DNA of 64,000 bases from Qipengyuania sphaerica (GCF_019711595.1 NZ_JAIGNR010000001.1:1-64000), one strand, 5' to 3'; shown: positions 47,577 to 56,955, counted from the first letter of the stretch. Notes: generated by a model not told the origin, from the letters alone. Numbers and translations: made by a program.

Positions 47577-49133
47577 ATGGGAGAGACCGAGACCGCAGCC
47601 ATGCTTGCCGAGCCATTCGGCAACATCTCCGAGATTATTGCGGCCAATGCCGCAAGGCTCGAAGAGCATCCCGCAATAAGGGACGAGACGAGCGAAATGA
47701 CCTGGGCGCAGCTGGGCGACCGGGTAGAGCGCATTGCAGCGCGCCTCCTCGAGGACGGGCTGGAGCGTGGCCAGTCGGTTGCTATCCTCGGCTATTCCAG
47801 CGTTGCTTATGCGCTGGTCTTCCTCGCCGCCGTGCGCGCAGGGGGAGTGGCTGCACCGCTTACCACCAGCGCCAGCGCGGAACAGCTTGCCGGCATGGCG
47901 AATGATTCGGGCGCGCGGCACATCTTCATCGATCGCGCCAGGCTCGACGAACTCGGCGAGGACTGTTTCCCGGGCCTCGCGAAGATCGTCCTCGACGAGG
48001 AACTGGACGAGTGGATGGCGCCGGAAGGCACGCAGGCCCCGCGCTTCGACCACCAGCCTTCCGACCCCTTCAACATCATTTATTCCTCAGGCACGACGGG
48101 TACGCCCAAGGGCATCGTCCATTCGCACCAGATGCGCTGGCGGCAATTTGCGGCGACGGCGGCGAGCTGGCTCGAAGCAGGTCTTGAAGTTCGAAGCCTC
48201 GCCTCAACGCCGCTCTATTCGAACACGACGATGGTTGCCTTCCTGCCCGCTCTACTGGCCGGCGGCACGGTGCGCGTGATGGGCAAGTTCGAATGCCTGA
48301 AATGGCTGGATTATGCGCAGGCCGATCGCACCGCCATCACCATGCTGGTGCCGGTCCAGTACCAGCGGCTGATGGACGAGCCTCGCTTCGACGAGTTCGA
48401 CCTGTCGGCGCTCACGCTCAAATATTGCACCTCGGCTCCCTTCTCCGCCGAGCTCAAGCGCGAGGTACTGGCCCGCATGCCGGGCGCGCTGATCGAGATC
48501 TATTCGATGACCGAAGGCGGCGTCGTCTGCCTGCTCGAAGCGCACAGGTTTCCCGACAAGCTCCACACCGTCGGACGTCCCGCTCCGGGAAGCGAACTCA
48601 AGGTTCTCGACGATGAGGACCGCGAGGTTCCGGCGGGCACACCGGGCAATCTCGTCGGCCGCAGCCATACGATGATGAGCGGCTACAAGAATCGGCCCGA
48701 GCAAACGCGCGAAGGCTACTGGACCGATCCGGCGACGGGCGAGGTGTGGCAGCGCATGGGCGATATCGGCCGCGTCGATGAAGCGGGTTTCCTCGAGCTT
48801 GTCGGCCGCGCCAACGACATGATCATTTCGGGCGGGTTCAATATCTACCCCGTCGACCTGGAGAATGCTCTGCTGGAAGAAGAGGACGTGCTCGAAGCCG
48901 CCGTCATCGGCGTGCCTTCGCGCAAATGGGGTGAGACGCCGGTGGGATTCGTGCGATTGGGAGAGGTTTCGCGGCCAGCCAAAGACATTCTCGCGGCAGT
49001 GAACGCGCGGCTCGGCAAGACCCAGCGCCTGTCTCTGTTGCATGTAATCGAAGAAATGCCGCGCAGCCATATCGGCAAATTGCTCAAGACCGAGTTGCGC
49101 GAAGAAGCGGAGCGGCGCGGCCTTCCGGAATGA
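47577..49133 (+). CDS. Class I adenylate-forming enzyme (acyl-CoA synthetase-like)
   Basis: This protein of about 518 residues has the AMP-binding signature IIYSSGTTGTPKGIVHSH (about 175), then EIYSMTEGG (A5), GRPAPGSELKVLD, a DIGRVDEAGFLELVGRANDMI hinge region (A7-A8), GGFNIYPVDLENAL, and C-terminal RSHIGKLLKTELRE with the A10 lysine. It should activate a carboxylate (fatty or aromatic acid) to an acyl-AMP and usually an acyl-CoA. ATG 47577 lies beyond GTG 47553; neither has a clear ribosome site. Divergent from the exported protein gene. Substrate is unclear. Confidence 0.88.
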   Translation: MGETETAAMLAEPFGNISEIIAANAARLEEHPAIRDETSEMTWAQLGDRVERIAARLLEDGLERGQSVAILGYSSVAYALVFLAAVRAGGVAAPLTTSASAEQLAGMANDSGARHIFIDRARLDELGEDCFPGLAKIVLDEELDEWMAPEGTQAPRFDHQPSDPFNIIYSSGTTGTPKGIVHSHQMRWRQFAATAASWLEAGLEVRSLASTPLYSNTTMVAFLPALLAGGTVRVMGKFECLKWLDYAQADRTAITMLVPVQYQRLMDEPRFDEFDLSALTLKYCTSAPFSAELKREVLARMPGALIEIYSMTEGGVVCLLEAHRFPDKLHTVGRPAPGSELKVLDDEDREVPAGTPGNLVGRSHTMMSGYKNRPEQTREGYWTDPATGEVWQRMGDIGRVDEAGFLELVGRANDMIISGGFNIYPVDLENALLEEEDVLEAAVIGVPSRKWGETPVGFVRLGEVSRPAKDILAAVNARLGKTQRLSLLHVIEEMPRSHIGKLLKTELREEAERRGLPE

Positions 49134-49561
49134 CCCCAAGTCCGCAGTGAGCGTTCGAGACGCGGCGCGGACGAGTTTCTGGTTGTGCCCGCAGCGGGCG
49201 TTCGAGACGCGGCGCGGACACTAGGGGGAGGGGGAGAGGAGGTGTCGGCGGCCGCGTCTCTACTCGCTGCCATATCGCCTCCGGGGGAGCGGCACCTGCG
49301 CTAGGAGGAACGCAGTGTCTTGCTCGACTGGGCTGCTGGCCCGGAGGAAGGCGACGACAGCATCTCTTGGGAAGGGACTGTCGCCATCTCGTTGCCGGGG
49401 CGCGATATCGTCGGACGACATCCCGCGGCGGCTGTGAGGGCTGTAATAATGTTGCCGAGTTGTGAACTAAAGTGAGAAAAGGTCAGGAACTGTTGCGTTT
49501 TGCGCAAGTGACCTAACAAGCCTCTCTGGACAGTGCGCGACACGCGCCCTAACCGCCGCGC
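49134..49561. other. Intergenic stretch before guaA with a direct repeat
   Basis: About 430 bases contain no convincing gene. The first 90 hold a 31-base direct repeat (see the repeat entry). The rest is mixed and likely includes the guaA promoter. No purine riboswitch was recognised. Confidence 0.6.
49142..49219. repeat. 31-base direct repeat, two copies with period 47
   Basis: Two copies (49142-49172 and 49189-49219) differ at two positions. Each contains GCGTTCGAGACGC, which can fold into a small hairpin, and ends GCGCGGAC; a GTCCGC at 49140 could pair with the end of the first copy. It lies just after the acyl-CoA synthetase-like gene. Function unknown; it may be a mobile or structural element. 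Confidence 0.7.
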
Positions 49562-51136
49562 ATGGACGCCTCTCACCTCCCCGATTCCATCCTCATCGTC
49601 GACTTCGGCAGCCAGGTCACCCAGCTTATCGCACGCCGCGTGCGCGAAGCAGGCGTGTACTCGGAAATCGCCCCCTTCAGCATGGCAGAGGAGGCGTTCA
49701 ATCGCCTCCAGCCCAAGGGCGTGATCCTCTCGGGCAGTCCGGCCAGCGTGCCCGATCGCGACAGCCCGCGCGCACCCGAAGTGATCTTCGACAGCAAGGT
49801 GCCGATCCTCGGCATTTGCTACGGCCAGCAGGTGATGACCGAACAGCTCGGCGGCGAAGTGCGTCCGGGACACGAAACAGGCGAAGGCGGCGAATTCGGA
49901 CGTGCCTTCTGCGAGGTGACCGAGGAATGCGTGCTCTTCGACGGGCTGTGGAAGCCGGGCGAAACGCACCAGGTGTGGATGAGCCACGGCGACAAGGTCA
50001 CCCGCATCGCCGAAGGCTTCCGTATCGTCGCCACCAGCCCCGGCGCGCCTTTCGCGTTGATCGCCGACGACGCGCGCCGCTACTATGGCACACAGTTCCA
50101 CCCCGAAGTGGTCCACACGCCCGACGGGGGCAAGCTGCTCGCCAATTTCGTGCGCCATGTCTGCGGCCTCAAGGGCGACTGGACCATGGCGGAATTCCGC
50201 AAGACCAAGATCGAGGAGATCCGCGCCCAGGTGGGTGACGGCAAGGTGATTTGCGGCCTTTCGGGCGGCGTCGATTCCGCGGTTGCCGCAGTCCTTATCC
50301 ACGAGGCGATCGGCGACCAGCTGACCTGCGTTTTCGTCGACCACGGCCTCATGCGGATGAACGAGGCCGAACAGGTCGTCACCCTGTTCCGCGACCATTA
50401 CAATATCCCGCTGGTCCATGTGAACGCGGAGGAGATGTTCCTCGGCGGGCTCGAAGGCCAGACCGATCCGGAAAAGAAGCGCAAGTTCATCGGCGGTGCC
50501 TTTATCGATTTGTTCGAAGCCGAAGCGAAGAAGATCGGCGGCGCGGATTTCCTCGCGCAGGGCACGCTCTATCCCGACGTGATCGAGAGCGTCAGCTTCA
50601 CCGGCGGGCCCTCGGTGACGATCAAGAGCCACCACAATGTCGGCGGCCTGCCCGAACGCATGAACATGGAACTGGTCGAACCCTTGCGCGAACTGTTCAA
50701 GGACGAGGTGCGCGACCTGGGCCGCGAACTCGGCCTGCCCGATGTTTTCGTCGGCCGCCATCCCTTCCCCGGCCCCGGCCTTGCGATCCGCATCCCGGGC
50801 GAAGTCACCAAGGAACGCTGCGATATCCTGCGCAAGGCCGACGCGATCTATCTCGAGGAAATCCGCAACGCGGGCCTTTACGATGCGATCTGGCAGGCCT
50901 TCGCCGTGCTGCTGCCGGTCAAGACCGTGGGTGTTATGGGCGACGGTCGCACCTACGACAGCGTCTGCGCCCTGCGCGCCGTGACCAGTACCGATGGCAT
51001 GACCGCCGACATCTACCCCTTCGACGCCGCCTTTTTGAGCCGCGTGGCAACCCGCATCATCAACGAGGTGAAGGGCATCAACCGCGTGGTCTACGATTAT
51101 ACGTCGAAGCCGCCGGGCACCATCGAGTGGGAATGA
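49562..51136 (+). CDS. guaA: GMP synthase (glutamine-hydrolysing)
   Basis: This 524-residue enzyme aminates XMP to GMP in purine synthesis. N-terminal class I glutamine amidotransferase domain: [20 protein letters not shown], the nucleophile in GICYGQQ (about 80), and FHPEVVHT. The ATP pyrophosphatase domain follows with [13 protein letters not shown] (about 230) and then VDHGLMR; the dimerisation domain ends with [11 protein letters not shown], the classical GuaA end. Start ATG 49562. The next gene starts five bases after its stop. Confidence 0.97.
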   Translation: MDASHLPDSILIVDFGSQVTQLIARRVREAGVYSEIAPFSMAEEAFNRLQPKGVILSGSPASVPDRDSPRAPEVIFDSKVPILGICYGQQVMTEQLGGEVRPGHETGEGGEFGRAFCEVTEECVLFDGLWKPGETHQVWMSHGDKVTRIAEGFRIVATSPGAPFALIADDARRYYGTQFHPEVVHTPDGGKLLANFVRHVCGLKGDWTMAEFRKTKIEEIRAQVGDGKVICGLSGGVDSAVAAVLIHEAIGDQLTCVFVDHGLMRMNEAEQVVTLFRDHYNIPLVHVNAEEMFLGGLEGQTDPEKKRKFIGGAFIDLFEAEAKKIGGADFLAQGTLYPDVIESVSFTGGPSVTIKSHHNVGGLPERMNMELVEPLRELFKDEVRDLGRELGLPDVFVGRHPFPGPGLAIRIPGEVTKERCDILRKADAIYLEEIRNAGLYDAIWQAFAVLLPVKTVGVMGDGRTYDSVCALRAVTSTDGMTADIYPFDAAFLSRVATRIINEVKGINRVVYDYTSKPPGTIEWE

Positions 51137-51140
51137 TCGG

Positions 51141-51968
51141 GTGCGGGGCCGGCTGAATGCCCTCGTCATCCTGCTGGCTTGCGCAGTGGTGGGACTGGCC
51201 GCTCACACCTTGACGCGCGAACCCGAGCCCGAAGCGGTCGCGAACCAATTTCCTCCCGACCGGTCGGTGATGTTCAAGCGGGTTGAAGGCGAGAGCGGGT
51301 CACGCGCACTCTCACTCCACGTTTTCGTGCCCCCGCGCGGCGCACCAAAACGCAGTCGCACCGTCATGCTAATTCATGGCGGCAGCTGGCTGGAAGGAAC
51401 CCCGCAGCAATTCTTCCGTACGTGCCGTGTCCTTGCGGATGCGGGATACGGATGCATCTCCAGCGAATATCGCACGCGAAAGAGCCATGGTGCCACCCCG
51501 CTCGATGCGCTCGACGATTGCCTCGCTGCATTCGAACATGCCGCCGCGAACCTGACCGCTTTCGGCCTGCCCGAGGGCGAGCTCTGGATCGGGGGAGCCA
51601 GCGCGGGCGGCTCACTGGCGCTTCTGGCGGCCGGCGAGAGCAGGGTACCGGTCGGCGGTCTGGTGCTCCTCAACCCCGTGCTCGATATCTCCCCAGGCTC
51701 ACGATTTTACGAGCAGACCAAGGATCTTGGTGAAAGGTTCGCCCCGCTGCGCGACGGCGTATCGCTGTCTGCCCCCGTCCTCCTGCTGAACGGGACGGAA
51801 GATCAGGTGACGCCCGCGCCGATTGCCTCGCGCTTCATTGCGAACCTGCAAGAGGCGGGTGAAGAGGCCCGGATCGAACTCGTCGAAGGAGTGGGGCACG
51901 GCTTCTTCAATTCCGAGCAGCCGCAGCTTGCGGACAAGATTATACTCGCATTTCTCGAGGAGACTTGA
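51141..51968 (+). CDS. Alpha/beta-hydrolase fold protein (esterase/lipase-like)
   Basis: This 275-residue protein has a GTG start at 51141. An N-terminal hydrophobic segment (ALVILLACAVVGLAAHTL) is a signal anchor. The hydrolase core has the oxyanion motif MLIHGGSWLEG (about 77), nucleophile loop GGASAGGSL (about 151), acid near NGTEDQVTP and histidine in VEGVGHGFF. These suggest a carboxylesterase or deacetylase close to the HSL/BD-FAE groups, facing the periplasm. It follows guaA by four bases, but functional linkage is unlikely. Confidence 0.85.
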   Translation: MRGRLNALVILLACAVVGLAAHTLTREPEPEAVANQFPPDRSVMFKRVEGESGSRALSLHVFVPPRGAPKRSRTVMLIHGGSWLEGTPQQFFRTCRVLADAGYGCISSEYRTRKSHGATPLDALDDCLAAFEHAAANLTAFGLPEGELWIGGASAGGSLALLAAGESRVPVGGLVLLNPVLDISPGSRFYEQTKDLGERFAPLRDGVSLSAPVLLLNGTEDQVTPAPIASRFIANLQEAGEEARIELVEGVGHGFFNSEQPQLADKIILAFLEET

Positions 51969-52094
51969 CCGCACGCGGGCTCCCGTCCGGAGCTTGCGTC
52001 CAGAAAGGCAAGATTGCCGAGGCCTTCACAGGCGAAGGTCAGGCGGACACGGCCGAATTTGTCCACCGCTTCACTGCCGGATAGACCATCCTCC

Positions 52095-52808
52095 ATGCAA
52101 CTTCCCCTTGGCCCCGACCCCCGCACCCAAGCCTTGCGCCGACTCCAGGACCTGCTCGTCCAGCGCTTCGGCAGGATCGAACGCGCCGCGGCGGAGTGGC
52201 GCAGGCCCGAGTGGGTGCTGGTACAGGGCGTCATCGGGGCGCGGACCAAATCGCAAATCTCCAATGCGGCGACGGACCGGCTGCTCAGGCGCTTCGGTAG
52301 CTGGGAAGCTGTGGCCGATGCACCGCTAGAAGACTTGCAGGCCGAGCTTGCGACCCAGACCTATCCGAACATCGCAGCCGAAAGGTTGAAGGCTAGCCTC
52401 ACCGCACTGGTCGAGCGGCGCGGATCGGTCGATCTCTCGCACCTCGCCGATATGGACACGCTCGCCGCGATGCGCTGGCTCGAGCAGCTGCCGGGCATCG
52501 GGCGCAAGATCGCCGCCGGGGTGATGAATGCGAGCACGCTCGACCGCCGCGCGATCGTGCTCGACGGTCATCACACGCGCATTCTTCAGCGGATGGGATT
52601 GGTCCCGCCCAAGGCCAATACCGACCGCGCATTCGAGGCAATCATGCCGATCATGCCCGAGGAATGGGACGGCGCGGACTTCGACGAGCACCATTTGCTG
52701 ATGAAGAAGCTGGGCCAGACCTTTTGCCGGCCGACCGCGCCCGATTGCGCGAATTGCCTCGCAGTGTCGCTATGCGCCACGGGCCAGCGAAGGGCTCCCG
52801 ACAGCTAG
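52095..52808 (+). CDS. Endonuclease III-like DNA glycosylase/lyase
   Basis: This protein of about 237 residues is an HhH-GPD superfamily protein: helix-hairpin-helix LPGIGRKIAAGVM with the catalytic-type lysine, then VLDGHHTRILQRMGL with the aspartate, and a C-terminal iron-sulfur cluster signature C-x6-C-x2-C-x5-C (FCRPTAPDCANC...LC). That matches Nth-type bifunctional glycosylases, which cut oxidised pyrimidines and the abasic site. The family is also close to thymine glycol and 5-formyl-uracil type enzymes, so substrate choice is open. ATG 52095 is chosen; longer starts add variable sequence. Confidence 0.88.
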   Translation: MQLPLGPDPRTQALRRLQDLLVQRFGRIERAAAEWRRPEWVLVQGVIGARTKSQISNAATDRLLRRFGSWEAVADAPLEDLQAELATQTYPNIAAERLKASLTALVERRGSVDLSHLADMDTLAAMRWLEQLPGIGRKIAAGVMNASTLDRRAIVLDGHHTRILQRMGLVPPKANTDRAFEAIMPIMPEEWDGADFDEHHLLMKKLGQTFCRPTAPDCANCLAVSLCATGQRRAPDS

Positions 52809-53422
52809 GCGGTGACGCGCGCCATCCTCCATGCCGCGAACAACAGCGCGCCGCCGGCAAAGCGGTTCAAGGTGGAGACGACTGCAGGCTTGAGTCCCTG
52901 CGCCGCGATATACTGTCCGAGCGCCGCGTAGAGCGAGTAGACGGTGAAATCGATGACGACAGTCACGCCGCCCATGATCGCGATCTGCGGTACGATGGGC
53001 GATGCCGGGTCGAGGAATTGCGGCAGGATGGCCGCGAAGTACAAAAGCGCCTTGGGATTGGCGAATTCGACCATGAATCCCTTGGCGAAGAGCCGCGCAG
53101 GCGGTGCGGGATCGCCCGGCTGGATGGTCAGTCCGCGCGCCGATCCGGTGATCGCTCCGATCCCGAGATAAAGGAGATAGGCAACGCCCAGCCATTTCAG
53201 CGCCGCAAACAACCAGTCCGATGCGATCACGAGGGCGGCAATGCCGAGAGCGGACAGGGCAAAATAGACCGCATTGGCACTGGCGACGCCCGCGATTCCT
53301 GCAAGGCTGCGCCACGCACCATTGGTCGCGCCTTGCGCGGTGACGGCAATCGCCGCCGGCCCCGGCGTCAGCACGACGACCAGCGTGGTGATTGCGAAAA
53401 GAAAGAAGGTATCGGCTTGCAT
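52805..53422 (-). CDS. LysE/RhtB family amino-acid exporter
   Basis: This 205-residue membrane protein has about six helices and the family start FFLFAITTLVVVLTPGPAAIAV, with GAxNGxW-like segments (GATNGAWRSLAGIAGVA) and NPKALLYFAAILPQFLDP. LysE/RhtB exporters pump basic or hydroxylated amino acids and their analogues out. It is divergent, 118 bases, from an Lrp/AsnC regulator, a classic pairing; the regulator probably controls it in response to amino acids. Overlaps the glycosylase end by 4 bases. Confidence 0.9.
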   Translation of the reverse strand: MQADTFFLFAITTLVVVLTPGPAAIAVTAQGATNGAWRSLAGIAGVASANAVYFALSALGIAALVIASDWLFAALKWLGVAYLLYLGIGAITGSARGLTIQPGDPAPPARLFAKGFMVEFANPKALLYFAAILPQFLDPASPIVPQIAIMGGVTVVIDFTVYSLYAALGQYIAAQGLKPAVVSTLNRFAGGALLFAAWRMARVTA

Positions 53423-53540
53423 TTGTCGCTCCGCGTCTCGATTGCGCGGATATCATCACGGCAGGCAGGTCCGCCCGCCACCAGCATGATGTCGGTCACG
53501 CCGGAAATCGTCCGGCTGCGCCTGCAATTGGGAGGGTGAC

Positions 53541-53978
53541 ATGGCGAGGGCAGAACTCGACGCGAAGGATCGCCTGCTGCTGGCGTCGCTGCAGCGCGAT
53601 GCCCGGGCGAGCCTAGTCTCGCTTGCGCGCGAGATCGGCCTGTCTCGCAGCGCTACGCATGACCGAATCCTGCGCATGGAAGAAGCGCAGGTCATCCGCG
53701 GCTATACCGTTCGCCTCGCCGAAGGTGCGCTCGATGCGGTGCGCGGTTTCATGACCGTATGCCTCGAAGGCGCCTATGCCCGCAGCGATTTGACGCAGGA
53801 GATAGCCGGCTTCGACGGCGTGCTCCGCGCGCATTGCCTGACGGGCGATATCGACATCCTTGTCGAATGCGCGGTTGCCGACGCTGCCGCACTCGCCAGC
53901 TTGCGCGAACGGATTGCCGAACTGGAAGGGGTCGAGCGCGTTACCACGCGGGGCGTGTTGGCCAGCCACGCGGGCTGA
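53541..53978 (+). CDS. Lrp/AsnC family transcriptional regulator
   Basis: This 145-residue protein has an N-terminal winged-helix domain (LDAKDRLLLASLQRDARASL, then SLAREIGLSRSATHDRILRME, the HTH) and a C-terminal RAM (AsnC effector) domain with GYTVRLA and HCLTGDIDILVECAV. Family regulators sense amino acids and control transport or metabolism. Its divergent partner is the LysE-type exporter. Start ATG 53541 follows GGGAGGG. Length fits small Lrp proteins. Confidence 0.93.
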   Translation: MARAELDAKDRLLLASLQRDARASLVSLAREIGLSRSATHDRILRMEEAQVIRGYTVRLAEGALDAVRGFMTVCLEGAYARSDLTQEIAGFDGVLRAHCLTGDIDILVECAVADAAALASLRERIAELEGVERVTTRGVLASHAG

Positions 53979-53983
53979 GAGGT

Positions 53984-54538
53984 CTACCAGCTCAGACCAT
54001 CGTCGATGGCGGCCTGCTCTTGCGGTGTAGTTTCGCGTCCGAGTATTTCGTTTCGATGCGGAAAGCGGCCGAAGCGGGCGATCGCTTCGCGGTGCGAGCG
54101 CGCATAGTCGAGCGCATCGGGAGCGAGCTTGGCGAACCAGACCACGCATGCATCCTGGTCGGCCAGCTTCTCCGAATGCATCAGCGGCATCAGTGCGAAC
54201 TGCGCCTTCGCGGCGGGCAGTTCCTGCGTCCAGCCCTTGTCGATCATGCCATGGGCAATCGCCTGGGCTAGGGTATCCCGCTGAAAAGCTCGCGGCGTGT
54301 CGCGATGGATATTGCGCGGGACCTGGTCGAAGAGGAGTATCGCTCCGAGCGCGCTCTGCGGATCGGTCAGGAAGTCGTCGGCCTCACGCTGCCCCTGCTT
54401 TTCGAGGAAATCGCCAAAGCGTGTCCGTAGCATCGCGTCGATTTCAGGGGTCGAATTGTACCAGTGGCTTGGCCCGACCTCGTCGAACCAAGTCCGCACC
54501 AGTTCGGCGAGAACCGCCTTTTCGCTATCGGTCGGCAC
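53984..54538 (-). CDS. DUF924 family protein
   Basis: This 184-residue protein shows the DUF924 pattern: LVRTWFDEVGPSHWY, a DxxxxxRFGD segment, LGAILLFDQVPRNIHRDTPRAFQRD with the conserved FDQxPRNxxR, and HRDEI-like FPHRNEILGR at the end. The fold is TPR-like helical in solved structures, and the function is not known. It lies seven bases downstream of a small secreted protein gene. Start ATG 54538. Confidence 0.9.
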   Translation of the reverse strand: MPTDSEKAVLAELVRTWFDEVGPSHWYNSTPEIDAMLRTRFGDFLEKQGQREADDFLTDPQSALGAILLFDQVPRNIHRDTPRAFQRDTLAQAIAHGMIDKGWTQELPAAKAQFALMPLMHSEKLADQDACVVWFAKLAPDALDYARSHREAIARFGRFPHRNEILGRETTPQEQAAIDDGLSW

Positions 54539-54545
54539 GCGCCGT

Positions 54546-54959
54546 TCAGGAGGCGTCTTCGGCCGTCCGGTACGGGATGAAATCGTCGAGGAAGATGACG
54601 CCCGAGAAGAAATTCCCGCCGCGGCTGTAGGTCGTGATCTGGTCGGTCCGGCACAGCGAGGAATTGCTGAACCGGCGAATGACCAGGTAATCGCTGTCGT
54701 CGATCCATTCCGGACGCTTGGTGTAGTTCACCCAGATCGTATCGCCGCTGCGATAGACCAGCGCGGTCCCGTCGATCGTCATGAGGTTGCGCGATCCGAT
54801 AGTCCTGATGCAGCTTTCCGGTTCGCCTGCGACGCGGCCGTCGAGCATCTTGGCCAAACGCTTTTCGCCCTTGGTCAGTTCGACAGGCTCGTCTGCCTGC
54901 ACGGCGGGTGCGGCGAGCAGGGTGAGCGCGGCAGTGGCAGTGGCTAGGCGTTTGAACAT
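54546..54959 (-). CDS. Small exported hypothetical protein
   Basis: This is a protein of about 137 residues. ATG 54959 has GGAG seven bases upstream (GGAGACTCGCC). A signal peptide ends near VQADE. The mature part has a pair of cysteines (ESCIRTIG and SSLCRTDQI) and a beta-rich pattern (MTIDGTALVYRSGDTIWVNY), suggesting a disulfide-stabilised periplasmic domain. No family could be named. It precedes the DUF924 gene by seven bases in the same direction. Confidence 0.75.
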   Translation of the reverse strand: MFKRLATATAALTLLAAPAVQADEPVELTKGEKRLAKMLDGRVAGEPESCIRTIGSRNLMTIDGTALVYRSGDTIWVNYTKRPEWIDDSDYLVIRRFSNSSLCRTDQITTYSRGGNFFSGVIFLDDFIPYRTAEDAS

Positions 54960-55030
54960 GGCGAGTCTCCGGATGCTGGAAGAGAACATATATCAAACAC
55001 GAAGTGAATGCACGCTGACCGGTCGGGCTC

Positions 55031-56458
55031 TCAGCCCGTGCCGCCAACCGTAATGCCATCGATCAGCAATGTCGGCTGGCCGACGCCCGCAGGCACGCTC
55101 TGCCCGCCCTTGCCGCAAATGCCCACGCCTTCGTCCAGCGCCATGTCGTTGCCGATGCCTTTGACACGGGTGAGAACGCTGGGGCCATCGCCGATCAGCG
55201 TCGCACCCTTGATCGGCGCTACGATCTTGCCCTTCTCGACCTTGTAGGCCTCGGTGCAGGCAAAGACGAACTTGCCGCTGGTGATGTCGACCTGGCCGCC
55301 GCCGAAACTGGTGGCGTAGATCCCGTCCTCGACACGGCTCAGGAGTTCTTCGGGATCGTCTTCGCCGCTGCGCATGAAGGTGTTGGTCATGCGCGGCATG
55401 GGCGCGTGCTGGTAGCTTTCGCGGCGGCCGTTGCCGGTCGGCTCGACCCCCATCAGGCGCGCGTTGAGGCGGTCCTGCATATAGCCTTTCAGGATGCCGT
55501 CCTCGATCAGCACGGTCTCGCCGGTGGGCGTGCCTTCGTCGTCGATCGATAGCGAGCCGCGGCGTTCGGCCATGCTGCCATCGTCCACCACGGTAACGCC
55601 CGGTGCGGCCACCCGCTCGCCGATACGGCCCGAAAAGGCGCTGGTGCCCTTGCGGTTGAAGTCGCCTTCGAGCCCGTGGCCGACCGCCTCGTGCAGCAGC
55701 ACGCCGGGCCAGCCGGGGCCGAGCAACACGGTCTGTTCGCCAGCAGGCGCGGCGACGCTGTCAAGATTGACCATGGCCTGCCGCACTGCCTCGTCGATCG
55801 CGCGCATCCACTGGCCCTCGTCGAACAGCCGGTCGTAAAGATAGCGTCCGCCCATGCCGAAGAAGCCGGTCTCGCGCCGTCCGTTCTGTTCGGCGACGAC
55901 CTGGATGTTGAGGCGCACCAGCGGGCGGATATCGCGCGCGATATGGCCGTCGGGACGGACGATCTCGATCACGCTCCAGTTGGCGAGCAGGCTGGCGGAA
56001 ACCTGCGCCACGCGCGGGTCCCTGGCGCGGGCGACCGCGTCGATCTTCTCCAGCAGCGCGACTTTTTCCTCGAAGGGGACGAGGTCCAGCGGGCAGGCAT
56101 CGGTGTAAAGGTGGCGGTTGGTCCGCTCGGGCGGCGCGGCAAGCGGGCTCTTCGTCGCATCGAGCAGTTTGAGCGTCTCGCCCGCGCGGCTGATCGCGGC
56201 GGCGCTGATCTCGTTGGCATGGGCAAAGCCGGTGGTCTCGCCAGACACGCCGCGCAGGCCGAAGCCACTGTCGCGCGAATAGTCGGCGGTTTTCAGCCGG
56301 CCGTCGTCGAACCCGAAGGCTTCCGACGCGATGAACTGCAAGTAGAGTTCGCCATCGTCGCAGGACGCGAGCAGTTTTCGGGTCAGCGCCTGCGCTTCCT
56401 CAGGCGAGAGCTTGTTGCCGTAGACGAGCGAAAGCGGGTCGGTTGCCGTGTCAGTCAT
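55031..56458 (-). CDS. tldD: Metalloprotease TldD
   Basis: This protein of about 475 residues matches TldD: LYLQFIASEAFGFDDGRLK, GFGLRGVSGETTGFAHANEI, the metal-binding H-E-x3-H in LLHEAVGHGLEGDFNRKGTS (about 260), and SFGGGQVDITSGKFVFAC near 390. With TldE (PmbA), not present here, it cleaves peptides such as modified RiPP precursors and has been linked to gyrase-toxin processing. Start ATG 56458 or 56467. The minus-strand neighbour upstream is a zf-CHCC protein. Confidence 0.95.
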   Translation of the reverse strand: MTDTATDPLSLVYGNKLSPEEAQALTRKLLASCDDGELYLQFIASEAFGFDDGRLKTADYSRDSGFGLRGVSGETTGFAHANEISAAAISRAGETLKLLDATKSPLAAPPERTNRHLYTDACPLDLVPFEEKVALLEKIDAVARARDPRVAQVSASLLANWSVIEIVRPDGHIARDIRPLVRLNIQVVAEQNGRRETGFFGMGGRYLYDRLFDEGQWMRAIDEAVRQAMVNLDSVAAPAGEQTVLLGPGWPGVLLHEAVGHGLEGDFNRKGTSAFSGRIGERVAAPGVTVVDDGSMAERRGSLSIDDEGTPTGETVLIEDGILKGYMQDRLNARLMGVEPTGNGRRESYQHAPMPRMTNTFMRSGEDDPEELLSRVEDGIYATSFGGGQVDITSGKFVFACTEAYKVEKGKIVAPIKGATLIGDGPSVLTRVKGIGNDMALDEGVGICGKGGQSVPAGVGQPTLLIDGITVGGTG

Positions 56459-56510
56459 GCCATGCATGTAAGCATGACTGCCCCGCTTGGCGAGGGCTTA
56501 GGAATGCCGC

Positions 56511-56771
56511 TTAACGGTGACCGGGGTCGGCGCCTTCCGAAATGTCCATCAGGGTCGACTGGTCGACGCCGTCGGCCGGGCCACCTTCAAGCACGAAGCG
56601 CCGGTCGCAATAGCCGCAATCGACATAGCCATGCTCGTCGATCTCGAGCCAGACCTTGGGATGGCCGAGCGCGGCGGCGCGATATTTCTCGCCACTGCGG
56701 ATGTCGGTTGCACCGTCGCACCACACGCGGCGCGTGGTGACCTTGGACACTTCGGGAGGAGGCAGACTCAT
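56511..56771 (-). CDS. zf-CHCC zinc-finger domain protein (NDUFS6-like)
   Basis: This 86-residue protein carries the zf-CHCC pattern: VWCDGATD (Cys), LGHPKVWLEID (His) and VDCGYCDRRFVL (two Cys). This domain is shared with the mitochondrial complex I accessory subunit NDUFS6 and found in many alphaproteobacteria. It may help NADH dehydrogenase or bind zinc, but there is no nuo gene here. Start ATG 56771. It lies between tldD and a palindrome cluster. Confidence 0.9.
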   Translation of the reverse strand: MSLPPPEVSKVTTRRVWCDGATDIRSGEKYRAAALGHPKVWLEIDEHGYVDCGYCDRRFVLEGGPADGVDQSTLMDISEGADPGHR

Positions 56772-56824
56772 GGGGTGGGCCGATAATGGGTTTGACCGAG
56801 CGGCTCAAGCCGTTCCTTGTTTTT

Positions 56825-56920
56825 CGAACCCGCCTCCGCGGGTTCGTCCTCGCTAGACGTGCGGCGAGCCGCACCCGCTGCGGGCGGGCGGTCGCCCTTG
56901 CCGGGCCTCCACCGGCCCGG
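56825..56920. repeat. Cluster of palindromes (REP-like)
   Basis: Four perfect palindromes follow within 96 bases: CGAACCCGC-ctcc-GCGGGTTCG (56825-56846), GCGGC-ga-GCCGC (56861-56872), CCCGC-t-GCGGG (56874-56884) and CCGGGCC-tccacc-GGCCCGG (56901-56920). They lie between the divergent zf-CHCC and ABC ATPase genes. The order and loops fit an extragenic palindromic repeat; only this copy is visible in the window. Confidence 0.65.
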
Positions 56921-56955
56921 AAACTGCGCTTGATAGTAAATGCGGAAATGGCCAA

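Noticed and set aside
49220..49561. Purine riboswitch before guaA
   Set aside because: No conserved purine-aptamer core was seen, and such riboswitches are rare in this group.
49301..51169. 622-residue open frame antisense to guaA
   Set aside because: Mirror of the guaA coding frame, with no signature or ribosome site.
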